The notes: generated by a model from the sequence alone, not told the origin. A stretch of 58,752 nucleotides of DNA from Ilumatobacteraceae bacterium (GCA_021298195.1 JAJTEQ010000006.1:1-58752), one strand, 5' to 3'. Positions 9,419 to 22,513 are shown, counted from the stretch's first letter. Numbers and translations: made by a program.

Positions 9419-11002
9419 TCAGACCGTGGTGACGGTGGGTGATCCCGCCGTCACCACGAAGGTCTTCCAGGTGGTGACCGCCGAACCCTCGACGAGAGCG
9501 TCGTCGACGATTCGATAGTCGGCGGTCCACGACGTCGCATCGACGGTGTGCAACGTGTAGCCCCGATGCGCGACCTCGGCATCAACGATGTTGGGAAGTG
9601 CGACCAACAGGGCCTCGGTGGAGGAGTCGATGTTTCCGCTCGACGAGATCGAGGTGGTGACGAACTCGACGCCCCGTGACGTCGCGGGATCGGCAGTGGT
9701 CGTGAGTTGTCCGACGCCGGCCAGATGGATGTCTCCCGTGAGCACGATCAGGTTGTCGGCCGACGCGATCGACTCCAGCAACCGATCGCGAGACGGTGCG
9801 TATCCGTCCCATTGGTCGTAGTTGAGCACCGCGGCGCCGAGGCGAATGTCGGTCATCACCGTTTGGTTGGCCACGACGTTCCAGATCGCCGAACTCTCGA
9901 TGTTCTCGGCGACCCACGACTCCTGCTCGGAACCGAGCATCGAACGCTCCGGATCGCCGGCCTCTTCGCACGCCGGTGTCACCTGCAGCACCGCGTCACC
10001 ACAGGCTTGATCATCGCGATATTGCCGACCGTCGACCACGAGCATGTTGACCAGTCCGCCCCAGGCGAGGCGGCGATGAATGCGCAGGCTCTCGTCGACC
10101 GGTGGATCCAATCGCACCGGCATGTGTTCCCACCACGCTTGGTACGCCGCGGCTCGCCGTGCGGCAAAGCCGGCGGTGTCGGCCGCGTCCTGAGGCGTCA
10201 GCGAGGCGTAGTTGTTCTCGACCTCGTGATCGTCCCACGTGACCACCCACGGGCAGGCCGCATGTGCATTCTGCAACAGAGGGTCGCTTCGATACAGGGC
10301 ATAGCGGTTGCGGTACGCCACCAAGTCGGTGATCTCGTCGCTGTCGTGCAAACGAACGGTGTCGGCGCTCAACGTTCCGATGCCGCCCTCGTAGATGTAG
10401 TCGCCGAGGAAGACCACGAGATCGGGGGATTGCTTCACCATGTCGTCGTACGCGGTGTAGTAGCCGGCCGTGTAGTTCTGACACGATGCGGTGGCGATGC
10501 GCACGGGCTCGGTCGACGACGCATCGGGAGCCAAGCGGGTCGTGCCCACCGGACTGGTGAATCGACCCACCCGGAACCGGTAGTAAACGACGATCCCGGG
10601 TGGCGGTGACACGTCGACGTGAACACTGTGTCCGTAGCGAGCCGACGCGATGGTGTCGCCGGAACTCACGATGTCGGTGAACTCGACGTCGGTCGCCAAT
10701 TCCCAGCGAACCGACACCTCTTCCTCGACGACTCCTCCGCCGTTCGACGGATCGGGTGCGAGACGGGACCAGATGATCACCGACGTGGTGGACGGATCGC
10801 CGGAGGCGACACCCAGAGTGAACGGGTCCACGTCGAAGGGAGCCGGCGCCAAGGTGGTGGAGGTGGTCGACACTTCGGGAGACGTCGTCGGTGTCGGTGA
10901 CGTGGTGTCACCCGACGCGCCGTCGTCGGACTTCGAACAGGCCGCCACGACCACCGATGCACCCAGAGCGAGGAAAAGACGACGGGAGATCGGTGAGCCC
11001 AT
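9419..11002 (-). CDS. phoD: PhoD family alkaline phosphatase/phosphodiesterase, Tat-exported lipoprotein
   Basis: 527 aa. The N-terminus has the twin-arginine motif SRRLFLA and a lipobox ending VVAAC near residue 22, so export by Tat and lipid anchoring are likely. Metal-site motifs are present in order: VFLGDYIYEGG, TWDDHEVENNY and VLTGDIHLAG. PhoD enzymes release phosphate from phosphomono- and diesters using Ca/Fe. No Pho-box was recognised upstream. Confidence 0.9.
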   Translation of the reverse strand: MGSPISRRLFLALGASVVVAACSKSDDGASGDTTSPTPTTSPEVSTTSTTLAPAPFDVDPFTLGVASGDPSTTSVIIWSRLAPDPSNGGGVVEEEVSVRWELATDVEFTDIVSSGDTIASARYGHSVHVDVSPPPGIVVYYRFRVGRFTSPVGTTRLAPDASSTEPVRIATASCQNYTAGYYTAYDDMVKQSPDLVVFLGDYIYEGGIGTLSADTVRLHDSDEITDLVAYRNRYALYRSDPLLQNAHAACPWVVTWDDHEVENNYASLTPQDAADTAGFAARRAAAYQAWWEHMPVRLDPPVDESLRIHRRLAWGGLVNMLVVDGRQYRDDQACGDAVLQVTPACEEAGDPERSMLGSEQESWVAENIESSAIWNVVANQTVMTDIRLGAAVLNYDQWDGYAPSRDRLLESIASADNLIVLTGDIHLAGVGQLTTTADPATSRGVEFVTTSISSSGNIDSSTEALLVALPNIVDAEVAHRGYTLHTVDATSWTADYRIVDDALVEGSAVTTWKTFVVTAGSPTVTTV

Positions 11003-11147
11003 GACCGAATCTTGTCAGATGCGCGGACCACTCCGTGACGGTCGCGTCGCCCGAGGGGTCGTGCGACCCATCGTTCCTCAAGTCCGATCGTCGCACCATC
11101 TCCTTCGGGGGCCGAGGACCGCTCACCCCACGTTCGGGAGGAAGTCG

Positions 11148-11708
11148 ATGCGGGTGAAGTGGTGGTGGACGGTCGTGGGTTTGGTCGCGTGTGGTGGATC
11201 CACCGGTGCGATCACGGGTGAACCGATGGTCGAGGTCGTGCGAGGGGTCGATCCTCCCGTCGTGGCGGTCACCACGACGACCGAACCCCGATTCGTTCGC
11301 ACCGATGACGTCGTATCGGCATTCGATCGATTGATGACGATTCGTCTCGAGTGCGGCCGTCGACCCGGGACGTGTCCCGTGGACGATTTGGCCGTCGTCG
11401 GTTCGAGCATGCACACGGAGTTGGTCGATCTGATGTCCGTGCGCGCCGCGTCGGGAATCACCGCGTCGTCGCGAGGGTCACTGAGGTACCGAGTCGATGA
11501 CGCGCGTGTCGATGGTGACGTCGCCACCGTCACCACGTGTCTGACCGACGACACCGTCATGGTGATGGACGGCGCCGTCTTCGACGATTCGATCCTGAGC
11601 GCGACGGTGCAATGGTCCATGTCGCTCACCGAGACGGGATGGAAATGGAGTGCATGGCGGTTCGTGTCCGTGACGCGGGAGGGGGATCTGTGCGCGTTCA
11701 CCGGCTGA
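11148..11708 (+). CDS. Putative lipoprotein of unknown function
   Basis: 186 aa from the ATG at 11148, preceded by GGGAGGAAG. The N-terminus MRVKWWWTVVGLVACGG gives a short signal with a lipobox-like LVAC at residues 11-14. The mature part ends with strands such as VQWSMSLTETGWKWSAWRFVSV, resembling a small alpha+beta (NTF2-like or lipocalin-like) extracytoplasmic domain, with several Cys. The frame stays open to 10650, but that part lies antisense to phoD and is not likely coding. Its last 19 nt overlap the next gene, so the two are probably co-expressed. Confidence 0.6.
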   Translation: MRVKWWWTVVGLVACGGSTGAITGEPMVEVVRGVDPPVVAVTTTTEPRFVRTDDVVSAFDRLMTIRLECGRRPGTCPVDDLAVVGSSMHTELVDLMSVRAASGITASSRGSLRYRVDDARVDGDVATVTTCLTDDTVMVMDGAVFDDSILSATVQWSMSLTETGWKWSAWRFVSVTREGDLCAFTG

Positions 11709-12526
11709 TCTCGTTGGCGTTGTTGCTGGCACTTCTCGGACTGTTCGTCGGCGACGTGCACCGCCAGGCCCTGGCGTCGGACACGTCGGGAGGTTCGTCC
11801 GACGGCGTCATCTGGTCCGGAGTGCAATCCGGCACTCCTCCGACCTCGGGTTCGTCGGGCGGATCGTCGTGCACCTGGACCCTCATGGTCACCTACGACG
11901 CCAACATCGGACACACCACCAACATCTCGCGCGTCGTCGACGGGATCAGATACGACCTCTACGAACGGCGGTGCGGATCGACCTACTCGAGCATCTGGAT
12001 CCCACGACTCGCACCGAGTCAAGTGGCGCGCAGCGCGGCGTTGCTCGTCCAGGGACGCCTTCCCGTTCCGTCGGCGTCGTTCGCTCCGTCGTCATCGTCG
12101 ATGGTGGTGAAGTCACCCGTCTGGTTCTGGATCGATCCGGCATGGTGGACCCCCGTGACGGCCACGGCATGGATTCCCACCGTGTTCGGACCACTGTGGG
12201 CCCGCACGACCGCGACGCCGGTGAAGCTGACGTTCTTCACGCAGGACGACGGCACGTCCACCGGCGGAGATCTGGGATTCGCCGACTGCATCGGACCCGG
12301 TTGGCAGTGGGACGTGACAATGGGGGACGAAGCGAACTCGCCGTGCATGTACACGTTCCGTCACGCGTCGACGTCGCGACCCTCGGGTTCGTTCGTGGGG
12401 GTGATCGGCGTCGAGTGGTGGATCAGTTGGACGTCCAGCACCGGTGCGGGTGGAACTCTGCCGTCGTACACGACCAGTTCGTTCGTGGTGAATCGGGTGG
12501 CCGAACTTCAAGCCCTGGTTGGTTGA
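11690..12526 (+). CDS. Secreted Trp-rich protein of unknown function
   Basis: 278 aa from a GTG at 11690 preceded by GGGAGGGGG. Residues 5-30 form a signal peptide (LISLALLLALLGLFVG ... ALAS). The mature chain is rich in Trp, Ser and Thr: VWFWIDPAWWTP, then FADCIGPGWQWDV and CMYTFRHAS. The succession WxDPxxW, Cys-GPG and CxYTF recalls a widespread actinobacterial secreted family loosely annotated as ATP/GTP-binding; I regard that only as a resemblance. It overlaps the preceding lipoprotein gene by 19 nt and the convergent transporter gene by 19 nt. Confidence 0.6.
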   Translation: MRVHRLISLALLLALLGLFVGDVHRQALASDTSGGSSDGVIWSGVQSGTPPTSGSSGGSSCTWTLMVTYDANIGHTTNISRVVDGIRYDLYERRCGSTYSSIWIPRLAPSQVARSAALLVQGRLPVPSASFAPSSSSMVVKSPVWFWIDPAWWTPVTATAWIPTVFGPLWARTTATPVKLTFFTQDDGTSTGGDLGFADCIGPGWQWDVTMGDEANSPCMYTFRHASTSRPSGSFVGVIGVEWWISWTSSTGAGGTLPSYTTSSFVVNRVAELQALVG

Positions 12527-13416
12527 GTTCGCGGTGCGCGTTGCGACCACAACACCCCGACGATCACCAATGCGGCGCCCGACAACTGCACCGGCTCCAG
12601 TGATTCGTTCAGGATCAAGACCACCCAGACCAAGGTGAGCACCGGCTCGGTCGTGGCCACCAAGGCCGCCGATGACGGCCCCAGTCGTCGCACGCCGAGG
12701 AAGAAAGCCATGCTGGCCAACACGGTGCTGACGGCGGCCAGCCCGATGGCCGAACCGTATCCCCCGGCGCTGCTGGGCGCTTCGAAGGGCCACGAGAAGG
12801 CCGCGGCCACGACCGCGAAGGCCAAGGAACCGGTGAGACTCCACGCCGAAGCCACCAGTCCGTCTCCCCCGTCGGCGACCAGTCGTTCGCTGTAGATGAC
12901 GTACGCGGCATACGTGAGGGCGTTTCCGAGCGTGAAGAGCAAGCCGGCCACGGTCGCCCCACCGGCACCATCCAACACCTCGGGCACCGTCAGTGCGATG
13001 CCGACCAAGGTGATGAACACGGCGATCCACACGTGTCGTCCGGCTGGTCGGCCGAGCAACGTCGCCCCGACGGCCACCATCGCCGGATAGGTGTAGATGA
13101 TGACGATGTACAGGGCACCGGGCAACTGGTCGAGACCGGCGAAGGCCAGCCACGCGACCCCGCCGAACAGGACACCGGCGGTGAACCGGGGGAGCCACGC
13201 CACCGAGAACGGACCCGGCCCTCCGAGCCGCGCGCGAACCACGACCACGGCCCACGCGAGAGGCACGGCCAGGAGGAAGCGCCACACCAACACGTCGACG
13301 GCGTCCAGTTCCTCGAGAACGTTCTTGCCGAAGATCGTGAACATCGAATACGCGGTGGCGCTCAGCACCATCCACGCGATTCCGCTCTTCTTGGCTTGTT
13401 CCTCGAGACGCGACAC
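12508..13416 (-). CDS. DMT superfamily (EamA) transporter
   Basis: 302 aa with ten predicted membrane helices in two EamA repeats (first beginning GIAWMVLSATAYSMFTIFGK, second at ATVAGLLFTLGNALTYAAYVIYSERLV). The arrangement is typical of drug/metabolite exporters or carboxylate/nucleotide-sugar carriers. Start taken at GTG 13416; the ATG at about residue 17 would remove a few soluble residues only. The substrate is unknown. The C-terminus overlaps the convergent secreted protein gene. Confidence 0.85.
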   Translation of the reverse strand: MSRLEEQAKKSGIAWMVLSATAYSMFTIFGKNVLEELDAVDVLVWRFLLAVPLAWAVVVVRARLGGPGPFSVAWLPRFTAGVLFGGVAWLAFAGLDQLPGALYIVIIYTYPAMVAVGATLLGRPAGRHVWIAVFITLVGIALTVPEVLDGAGGATVAGLLFTLGNALTYAAYVIYSERLVADGGDGLVASAWSLTGSLAFAVVAAAFSWPFEAPSSAGGYGSAIGLAAVSTVLASMAFFLGVRRLGPSSAALVATTEPVLTLVWVVLILNESLEPVQLSGAALVIVGVLWSQRAPRTQPTRA

Positions 13417-13445
13417 GAGAACGAGACGCTAGAGGATCGAACGCC

Positions 13446-14900
13446 TCAGGACATCGACACGTCACCGGCGAACTCGGCCACGTGTCGCAGCAACAGGTCC
13501 TCGAGGGCGCTGGCGGTCATCGGACGGGCGTACAGGTGGCCCTGGTGCGTGGTGCATCCGAGGGCCAGCAATGCGTCGGCCTGTGATCCGGTCTCGACAC
13601 CATCGGCGGACACGGCCAGTCCGAGATCGCGGGCCAATTGCACCATGGCGCGCACGACCGCGCGATCGTTCGGATGCGACGTGAGAGCGTCGACGTGCTG
13701 TCGGTCGACACGAATCTCGTCGAGAGGCAGCGTGCGGATCATCGACAACGAGGCTCCACCGCGACCCGCGTCCTCCAGACACACCCGGGCGCCCGAGCGC
13801 CGCATCTCGGTGAGAACTCCGGCGGCCCCCGCCACGTCACCCAGCACCGCCGCCTCGTAGATGTCGAGAGTCAACATGGTCGGATCGATGCCGGTGAAAT
13901 ACGACTGCACCTGACCGTCACGCCACGCGCGTGGTGTGCAGCGATGCGGCAGGTTGACACGGAACCGGAATCCCGCGGGAAGGCCGAGCGCGCTCAGTCG
14001 ACGGATCACCGGTCGGGCCTGTTGCATCACGACACTGGTCAGACGCTCGAGCGTGCTGGCATCTTCGGCCATCGTCAACATCTCGGCCGCATTGGCGATC
14101 GTCCCGTCGCGCTTCAACCAGCGAGCCAGGATCTCGGCACCGATGAGGCGTCCGGTACTGGCGTCGAACTCGGGTTGGAAGAAGGGCACCACGTCACCGG
14201 CGTCGATGGATCGGCGCAAGGCCCGCTCCTCGAGCGAGCGACGTTGCATCTCGGCGCGGATCTCGGCGGTGAACATCTCGATGCGATCCCGTCCGCCGTC
14301 CTTGGCGCGGTGCAGTGCCGCGTTGGCGAAGCCGATCATCGAACTGGGGGTGTCGTCGGGCTCGGGACCGATCGCGATGCCGACGCTGGCCGAGACGCGT
14401 ACCAAACGACCGACCAATTCCAATGGTTCACCGATCGAGCGCGTGAGTCGTTGGGCGACGGCCATGACCCGGCCGAGATCGGCGGCATCATCCATGACCA
14501 CGACGAACTCGTCACCGCCGAGGCGACCGGCGGTGCAGCCGTCGGGGAGCACCGCGTTGATACGACGTCCCATCACGTGCAGTAATTGATCCCCGGCGCC
14601 GTGGCCGAGTGAGTCGTTGATGCTCTTGAAGCGATCGATGTCCATGAACATCACCGCGATGGGTCCGGTGGCCTCGTCGAGGATCCGCTCGAGGCGACTG
14701 GTCAGTCCACCGCGATTGAGGAGCCCGGTCATGGCGTCGTGGGTGGCCACATGGGCCAGTTCGGCGTGCGCCGTCGCGATGCGGGATCGGTCGTGCTCCA
14801 ACTGGTCCACCCGGACCTCGGCCTCGCGACGTCGACGGTCCACCACCACCAGGGCCGCGAGAGCGAGCAGACCTCCGAGGGCCACGATGACGACGATCAC
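13446..14900 (-). CDS. GGDEF-EAL protein with one membrane helix, EAL degenerate
   Basis: 484 aa from GTG 14900. Residues 2-20 form a membrane helix, 25-50 a charged linker helix, 51-215 a GGDEF domain with intact GGDEF at 128-132, and 216-480 an EAL domain. The EAL motif reads EIL (256-258). Catalytic Asn316, Glu349 and Gln453 remain, but DDFG is EDAG (376-379), the catalytic Lys is Arg397 and AEGVE is ADGVE (432-436). So cyclic di-GMP synthesis is plausible while hydrolysis is doubtful. The start is uncertain: the frame is open to 15128, TTG 14972 is possible, and longer starts would cross the dnaK control region. Confidence 0.85.
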   Translation of the reverse strand: MIVVIVALGGLLALAALVVVDRRRREAEVRVDQLEHDRSRIATAHAELAHVATHDAMTGLLNRGGLTSRLERILDEATGPIAVMFMDIDRFKSINDSLGHGAGDQLLHVMGRRINAVLPDGCTAGRLGGDEFVVVMDDAADLGRVMAVAQRLTRSIGEPLELVGRLVRVSASVGIAIGPEPDDTPSSMIGFANAALHRAKDGGRDRIEMFTAEIRAEMQRRSLEERALRRSIDAGDVVPFFQPEFDASTGRLIGAEILARWLKRDGTIANAAEMLTMAEDASTLERLTSVVMQQARPVIRRLSALGLPAGFRFRVNLPHRCTPRAWRDGQVQSYFTGIDPTMLTLDIYEAAVLGDVAGAAGVLTEMRRSGARVCLEDAGRGGASLSMIRTLPLDEIRVDRQHVDALTSHPNDRAVVRAMVQLARDLGLAVSADGVETGSQADALLALGCTTHQGHLYARPMTASALEDLLLRHVAEFAGDVSMS

Positions 14901-14975
14901 GGACGGTTGTCGGCCCGTCCGCGGTCGTTCTTGACCGATTTGTTCACGCCCGTGCGGACCAACTCGGGACAAATG

Positions 14976-14994
14976 TTTAGTCAGTGTGACTAAA
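14976..14994. promoter_or_regulatory. HAIR-like operator (probable HspR site) upstream of dnaK
   Basis: TTTAGTCAGTGTGACTAAA is a perfect inverted repeat with 8-bp arms. Read as TTTAGT-N7-ACTAAA it has exactly the half-site spacing of the HspR-associated inverted repeat (core TTGAGT-N7-ACTCAA), differing by one base per arm. hspR is the fourth gene of the operon that starts 149 nt downstream. Confidence 0.75.
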
Positions 14995-15011
14995 GAAACA
15001 ACATTTGCCGG

Positions 15012-15040
15012 TTGCCAGGGCCCAATTCGACCCCTATCTT
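15012..15040 (+). promoter_or_regulatory. Predicted vegetative-type promoter of the dnaK operon
   Basis: TTGCCA at 15012-15017 and TATCTT at 15035-15040 are separated by 17 bp, close to the -35/-10 consensus. Transcription would begin around 15047, about 96 nt before dnaK, with the HAIR-like site just upstream of the -35 box. Confidence 0.5.
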
Positions 15041-15142
15041 GATGCGCACTGACGCAGGATCCTCCACCCCCCGGGGGATTCGGCGTCAGTCCAGACCGCG
15101 AAACACCCGGGTACCGAACCCACGACAACAGGAGACACCCCC

Positions 15143-16978
<1,836 letters not shown>

Positions 16979-16986
16979 GTCTCGTC

Positions 16987-17490
16987 ATGTCCGAGGAAAC
17001 GACCGAACCCATCGGCGACGCGGGTGCGAGCGACGACGTCGTCGTGACACCGCACGACGAGCCGTCGGAGATCGATCTGCTCACGGCGGAGAAGAACCAG
17101 TACCTCGAGCTCGCTCAGCGCGTGCAGGCCGACTTCGAGAACTATCGCAAGCGCGTGAGTGCCCAAACGGCCGACGACGTCGACCGGGCCACCGGGCGTA
17201 TCGCCGAAGCCCTGCTTCCGGTGCTCGACGCGTGCGAGGCCGCCTTCGTGGCGCATCCCGCCGAGATCGAACCGCTGTTCAATCTGTTGTTGGGCGAACT
17301 CAAGAAGCAGGGTCTCGAAGCCATGAATCTTCACGGGCGACCCTTCGATCCTGCGTTGGCCGAGGCGGTGTTGCAGGAACCCGCTGACGGCGACGGCGAC
17401 GGCACCACCGTGGTCGTCGACGTCTTGCGTAGCGGGTACACGTGGAAGGGCCGGGTGTTGCGCGCGGCCTTGGTGAAGGTCAAGGGCTGA
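16987..17490 (+). CDS. grpE: Nucleotide exchange factor GrpE
   Basis: 167 aa. Acidic N-terminus, then the long helix EIDLLTAEKNQYLELAQRVQADFENYRKRV typical of the GrpE dimer stalk, followed by a beta domain ending VVVDVLRSGYTWKGRVLRAALVKV, matching the conserved GY-x-hydrophobic-RPA-V terminus in degenerate form. It releases ADP from DnaK. Eight nt after dnaK and 13 nt before dnaJ, so one transcript. Confidence 0.95.
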   Translation: MSEETTEPIGDAGASDDVVVTPHDEPSEIDLLTAEKNQYLELAQRVQADFENYRKRVSAQTADDVDRATGRIAEALLPVLDACEAAFVAHPAEIEPLFNLLLGELKKQGLEAMNLHGRPFDPALAEAVLQEPADGDGDGTTVVVDVLRSGYTWKGRVLRAALVKVKG

Positions 17491-17503
17491 GGAACCCGAC
17501 GTC

Positions 17504-18613
17504 ATGACCGCGCAACGCGAATGGTACGAGAAGGACTATTACGCGGTGCTCGGTGTCGCTCAGGATGCGGCGCCCAAGGAGATCACGAAGGCCTACCGCA
17601 AACTCGCTCGCGAGAATCACCCCGACGCCAAGCCCGGTGACGCGGCGGCCGAGGAACGCTTCAAGGAGATCTCCGCCGCGTACGACGTGCTCAGCGACGA
17701 GACCAAGCGCAAGGAGTACGACGAGGTGCGCCGGCTCGGTCCGATGGCCGGTGGCATGGGTGGCATGCGCTTCAACACGGGTGCTGGTGACGGATCCATC
17801 GACGATTTGTTGCGGATGTTCGGCGGCGGTCGCGGTCGCTCCGGTGGCGGAGTCGGCCCCCGACGAGGGAGCGATCTCGAAGCCACGCTCGGTCTCGAGT
17901 TCACCGAAGCGGCCCACGGTGTCACCACGGCGGTGCATCTGACGAGTGATGCCCGATGCGAAACGTGCAGCGGTAGCGGGGCGCGACCCGGTACGACGGC
18001 CAAGACGTGCGGGCAATGCGGTGGTCGGGGTCAAGTCGACGACAACCAGGGATTCTTCTCCTTCGCGTCGCCCTGCGGACGATGTGGTGGGACGGGAAGC
18101 ATCATCGAGACACCCTGTGGCGTGTGTCGTGGTTCCGGTATCGAGAAGCGCAACCGCGAGGTGAAGGTGCGCGTGCCGGCCGGCGTCGCCGACGGCCAAC
18201 GCATTCGTCTGCCCGGCAAGGGAACCCCCGGCCGTAACGGAGGTCCGGCGGGCGATCTGTTCATCATCTGCCGCGTGGGAGCGCACCGCGTGTTCGGTCG
18301 CGACGGCGAGAACCTCACGGTGAAGGTGCCGATCACGTTCGCCGAGGCCGCCCTGGGCGCCGACATCCAGGTGCCCACGTTGTCCGGGGAACGCGTGACC
18401 TTGCGCGTGAAACCCGGAACCCAAAGCGGTACCCGTCATCGTGTGAAAGGTCGGGGCATCGAAACGGCTAAGCACCACGGCGACCTGATCGTCACGGTGG
18501 ACGTGGTGGTGCCCACGGACCTGAACGACGAACAGCGCTCGGCGGTCGAGGCGTTGGCCTCGGCCACCACCGATTCGCCTCGGAACCACCTCTTCTCGGG
18601 GGAGAAGTCATGA
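17504..18613 (+). CDS. dnaJ: Chaperone DnaJ (type I Hsp40)
   Basis: 369 aa. J domain with the HPD motif (ARENHPDAKPGD, about residues 33-44), a short Gly-rich segment (GGMGGMRF, then FGGGRGRSGGG), a zinc domain with four CxxCxGxG-type repeats (CETCSGSG, CGQCGGRG, CGRCGGTG, CGVCRGSG) and a C-terminal substrate domain. It stimulates DnaK ATPase and delivers clients. Its stop overlaps the hspR start as ATGA. Confidence 0.96.
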   Translation: MTAQREWYEKDYYAVLGVAQDAAPKEITKAYRKLARENHPDAKPGDAAAEERFKEISAAYDVLSDETKRKEYDEVRRLGPMAGGMGGMRFNTGAGDGSIDDLLRMFGGGRGRSGGGVGPRRGSDLEATLGLEFTEAAHGVTTAVHLTSDARCETCSGSGARPGTTAKTCGQCGGRGQVDDNQGFFSFASPCGRCGGTGSIIETPCGVCRGSGIEKRNREVKVRVPAGVADGQRIRLPGKGTPGRNGGPAGDLFIICRVGAHRVFGRDGENLTVKVPITFAEAALGADIQVPTLSGERVTLRVKPGTQSGTRHRVKGRGIETAKHHGDLIVTVDVVVPTDLNDEQRSAVEALASATTDSPRNHLFSGEKS

Positions 18614-19011
18614 GCAACTCCAACGATCGTGCCGTGTACGTGATTTCCGTGGCGGCCCAACTGGCGGGCATGCACCCGCAGACGTTGCGCATCTACGAGC
18701 GCCGCGGACTCCTTCAACCGGCACGAACCCAGGGTGGCAACCGTCGGTACAGCGACATCGACATCGCGCGCCTGCGGCGCATCGCCGAACTCACCGCCGA
18801 GGGCATGAACGTCGAGGGCATCCGTCGCGTGATGGCCCTGGAGGCCGAGGTGGAACGACTGCGCGACGAGGTGGATCGTCTGCGCCTGCTGGCCGCGCAC
18901 GCCATCAACGAACACGAACGACGCAGTCACGGCGAGATCGTCCCCCTTCGACAAGGGGTGGCGGTGTTCGGACAGGTTCCCAGCGTTCTTCGTCGGGACA
19001 ACAGGAACTGA
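18610..19011 (+). CDS. hspR: MerR family heat-shock repressor HspR
   Basis: 133 aa. An N-terminal MerR helix-turn-helix (AVYVISVAAQLAGMHPQTLRIYERRGLL, with GGNRRYSDIDIARLRRI wing) is followed by a coiled coil (ALEAEVERLRDEVDRLRLL) and a short tail. Sequence and position after dnaJ match HspR, which represses dnaK and clpB operons with DnaK as co-repressor. The four-base overlap with dnaJ and one-base gap to the next gene imply tight coupling and autoregulation through the HAIR-like site at 14976. Confidence 0.95.
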   Translation: MSNSNDRAVYVISVAAQLAGMHPQTLRIYERRGLLQPARTQGGNRRYSDIDIARLRRIAELTAEGMNVEGIRRVMALEAEVERLRDEVDRLRLLAAHAINEHERRSHGEIVPLRQGVAVFGQVPSVLRRDNRN

Positions 19012-19012
19012 G

Positions 19013-19954
19013 ATGTCGACCACGCAGGACTACCAGCCGTACGTGGCGGGACCGTTCCGCTGGCGCCTGGCCTTGCGCCCGCTCGACCTGTCCGACTGGA
19101 TCCAGATCGGTGACGACTACGACCACGAGATGGATGCGAAGTCCGACGTGTTGCGCGATCATCACGGCACGGTCGTGGCGGTCGTCGATGGCATCGAGGA
19201 AGAAGCCGCCGAAGTGTTGCGCCACGTGGCCGATCACCTGTGTGCCACGTGGCCCGAGTGGTTCGCTCGTGAGGGCGATCACATCGTGAATCGCCGTCGC
19301 GACGAACGTTGGCCGTTGACCCCCTCCTCGACCGGCGAATGGATTCGCCATCCTCTCGACATCGCGGGTCGACTGGTGCAAGAGGACCTCGCGCTGTTGG
19401 TGAGTCGGGGCGGTCGCCTGGTTTTCGGAGGGGGAACGGTGTGTTTCCCGAATCGTTGGGATCTGGCTTCGAAATTGGGATTGACCATGGCCGAGGTGCA
19501 CGCCCCGGTGGACCGCCTGAACGAACAGTTGCAGGATCCGATCGACGCGTTCTTCGGGCGCCTCTCGGCCGACAAACCGTTCTGGCGCCTGGGGTGGGGC
19601 GTGCTCGACACCGACGATCCGTATCAACCGATGGACGGGACCGCGGCGGCGTCCCCGCCGTTGCCCGCCGTGGGTGATCCGACCACCGGTGACCGATTGT
19701 TCCTGCGGGTCGAGCGCGAGACGTTACGTCGATTCCCCGAGACGGACTGTGTTCTCTTCACGATCCGTACGTACATCCGTCCTCTTTCGCATCTGGTCGA
19801 GCGTCCCGAGGATGCCGGACGATTGGCTGAGGCATTGAGCCAGATTCCTGACGATGTTCGGGATTACAAGCGGACCACCGAACTCACCGATGCCGCGGTG
19901 CATTGGTTGAGCGAAGTGGCCGGACAACAAGCACATTCCCCCGGAGGTCGTTGA
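19013..19954 (+). CDS. DUF3445 family protein (heme-dependent oxidative N-demethylase-like)
   Basis: 313 aa. Family features: [20 protein letters not shown] at the N-terminus, a central [10 protein letters not shown]..., [30 protein letters not shown], and the diagnostic [25 protein letters not shown] near the C-terminus. DUF3445 includes the alpha subunit of heme-dependent oxidative N-demethylase; the other subunits are not in the window. Placement between hspR and clpB with one-base gaps means it is part of the heat-shock operon, a partner not expected from the family. The function here is unknown. Confidence 0.8.
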   Translation: MSTTQDYQPYVAGPFRWRLALRPLDLSDWIQIGDDYDHEMDAKSDVLRDHHGTVVAVVDGIEEEAAEVLRHVADHLCATWPEWFAREGDHIVNRRRDERWPLTPSSTGEWIRHPLDIAGRLVQEDLALLVSRGGRLVFGGGTVCFPNRWDLASKLGLTMAEVHAPVDRLNEQLQDPIDAFFGRLSADKPFWRLGWGVLDTDDPYQPMDGTAAASPPLPAVGDPTTGDRLFLRVERETLRRFPETDCVLFTIRTYIRPLSHLVERPEDAGRLAEALSQIPDDVRDYKRTTELTDAAVHWLSEVAGQQAHSPGGR

Positions 19955-19955
19955 C

Positions 19956-22436
<2,481 letters not shown>

Positions 22437-22439
<3 letters not shown>

Positions 22440-22472
22440 CGAAACACCCGCGCAACGGGTAGGGTTTCGTCA
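22437..22472 (+). terminator. Hairpin after clpB, likely end of the heat-shock operon
   Basis: A 9-bp outer stem TGACGAAAC/GTTTCGTCA encloses a second perfect stem ACCCG-CGCAA-CGGGT with a three-base bulge. It begins at the clpB stop codon. No T-run follows, so termination may be weak or factor dependent. Confidence 0.5.
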
Positions 22473-22476
22473 CGTT

Positions 22477-22504
22477 CCCCTCGTGTTGGGCCCCTCGTGT
22501 TAGG
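22477..22504. repeat. Tandem 14-bp direct repeat upstream of purA
   Basis: CCCCTCGTGTTGGG (22477-22490) is followed immediately by CCCCTCGTGTTAGG (22491-22504), identical at 13 of 14 positions. The second copy runs into the AGGAG ribosome-binding site of purA. Confidence 0.8.
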
Positions 22505-22513
22505 AGCGTTGCC

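Noticed and set aside
10650-11147. N-terminal extension of the putative lipoprotein
   Set aside because: Antisense to phoD; the lipoprotein signal and ribosome-binding site are at 11148.
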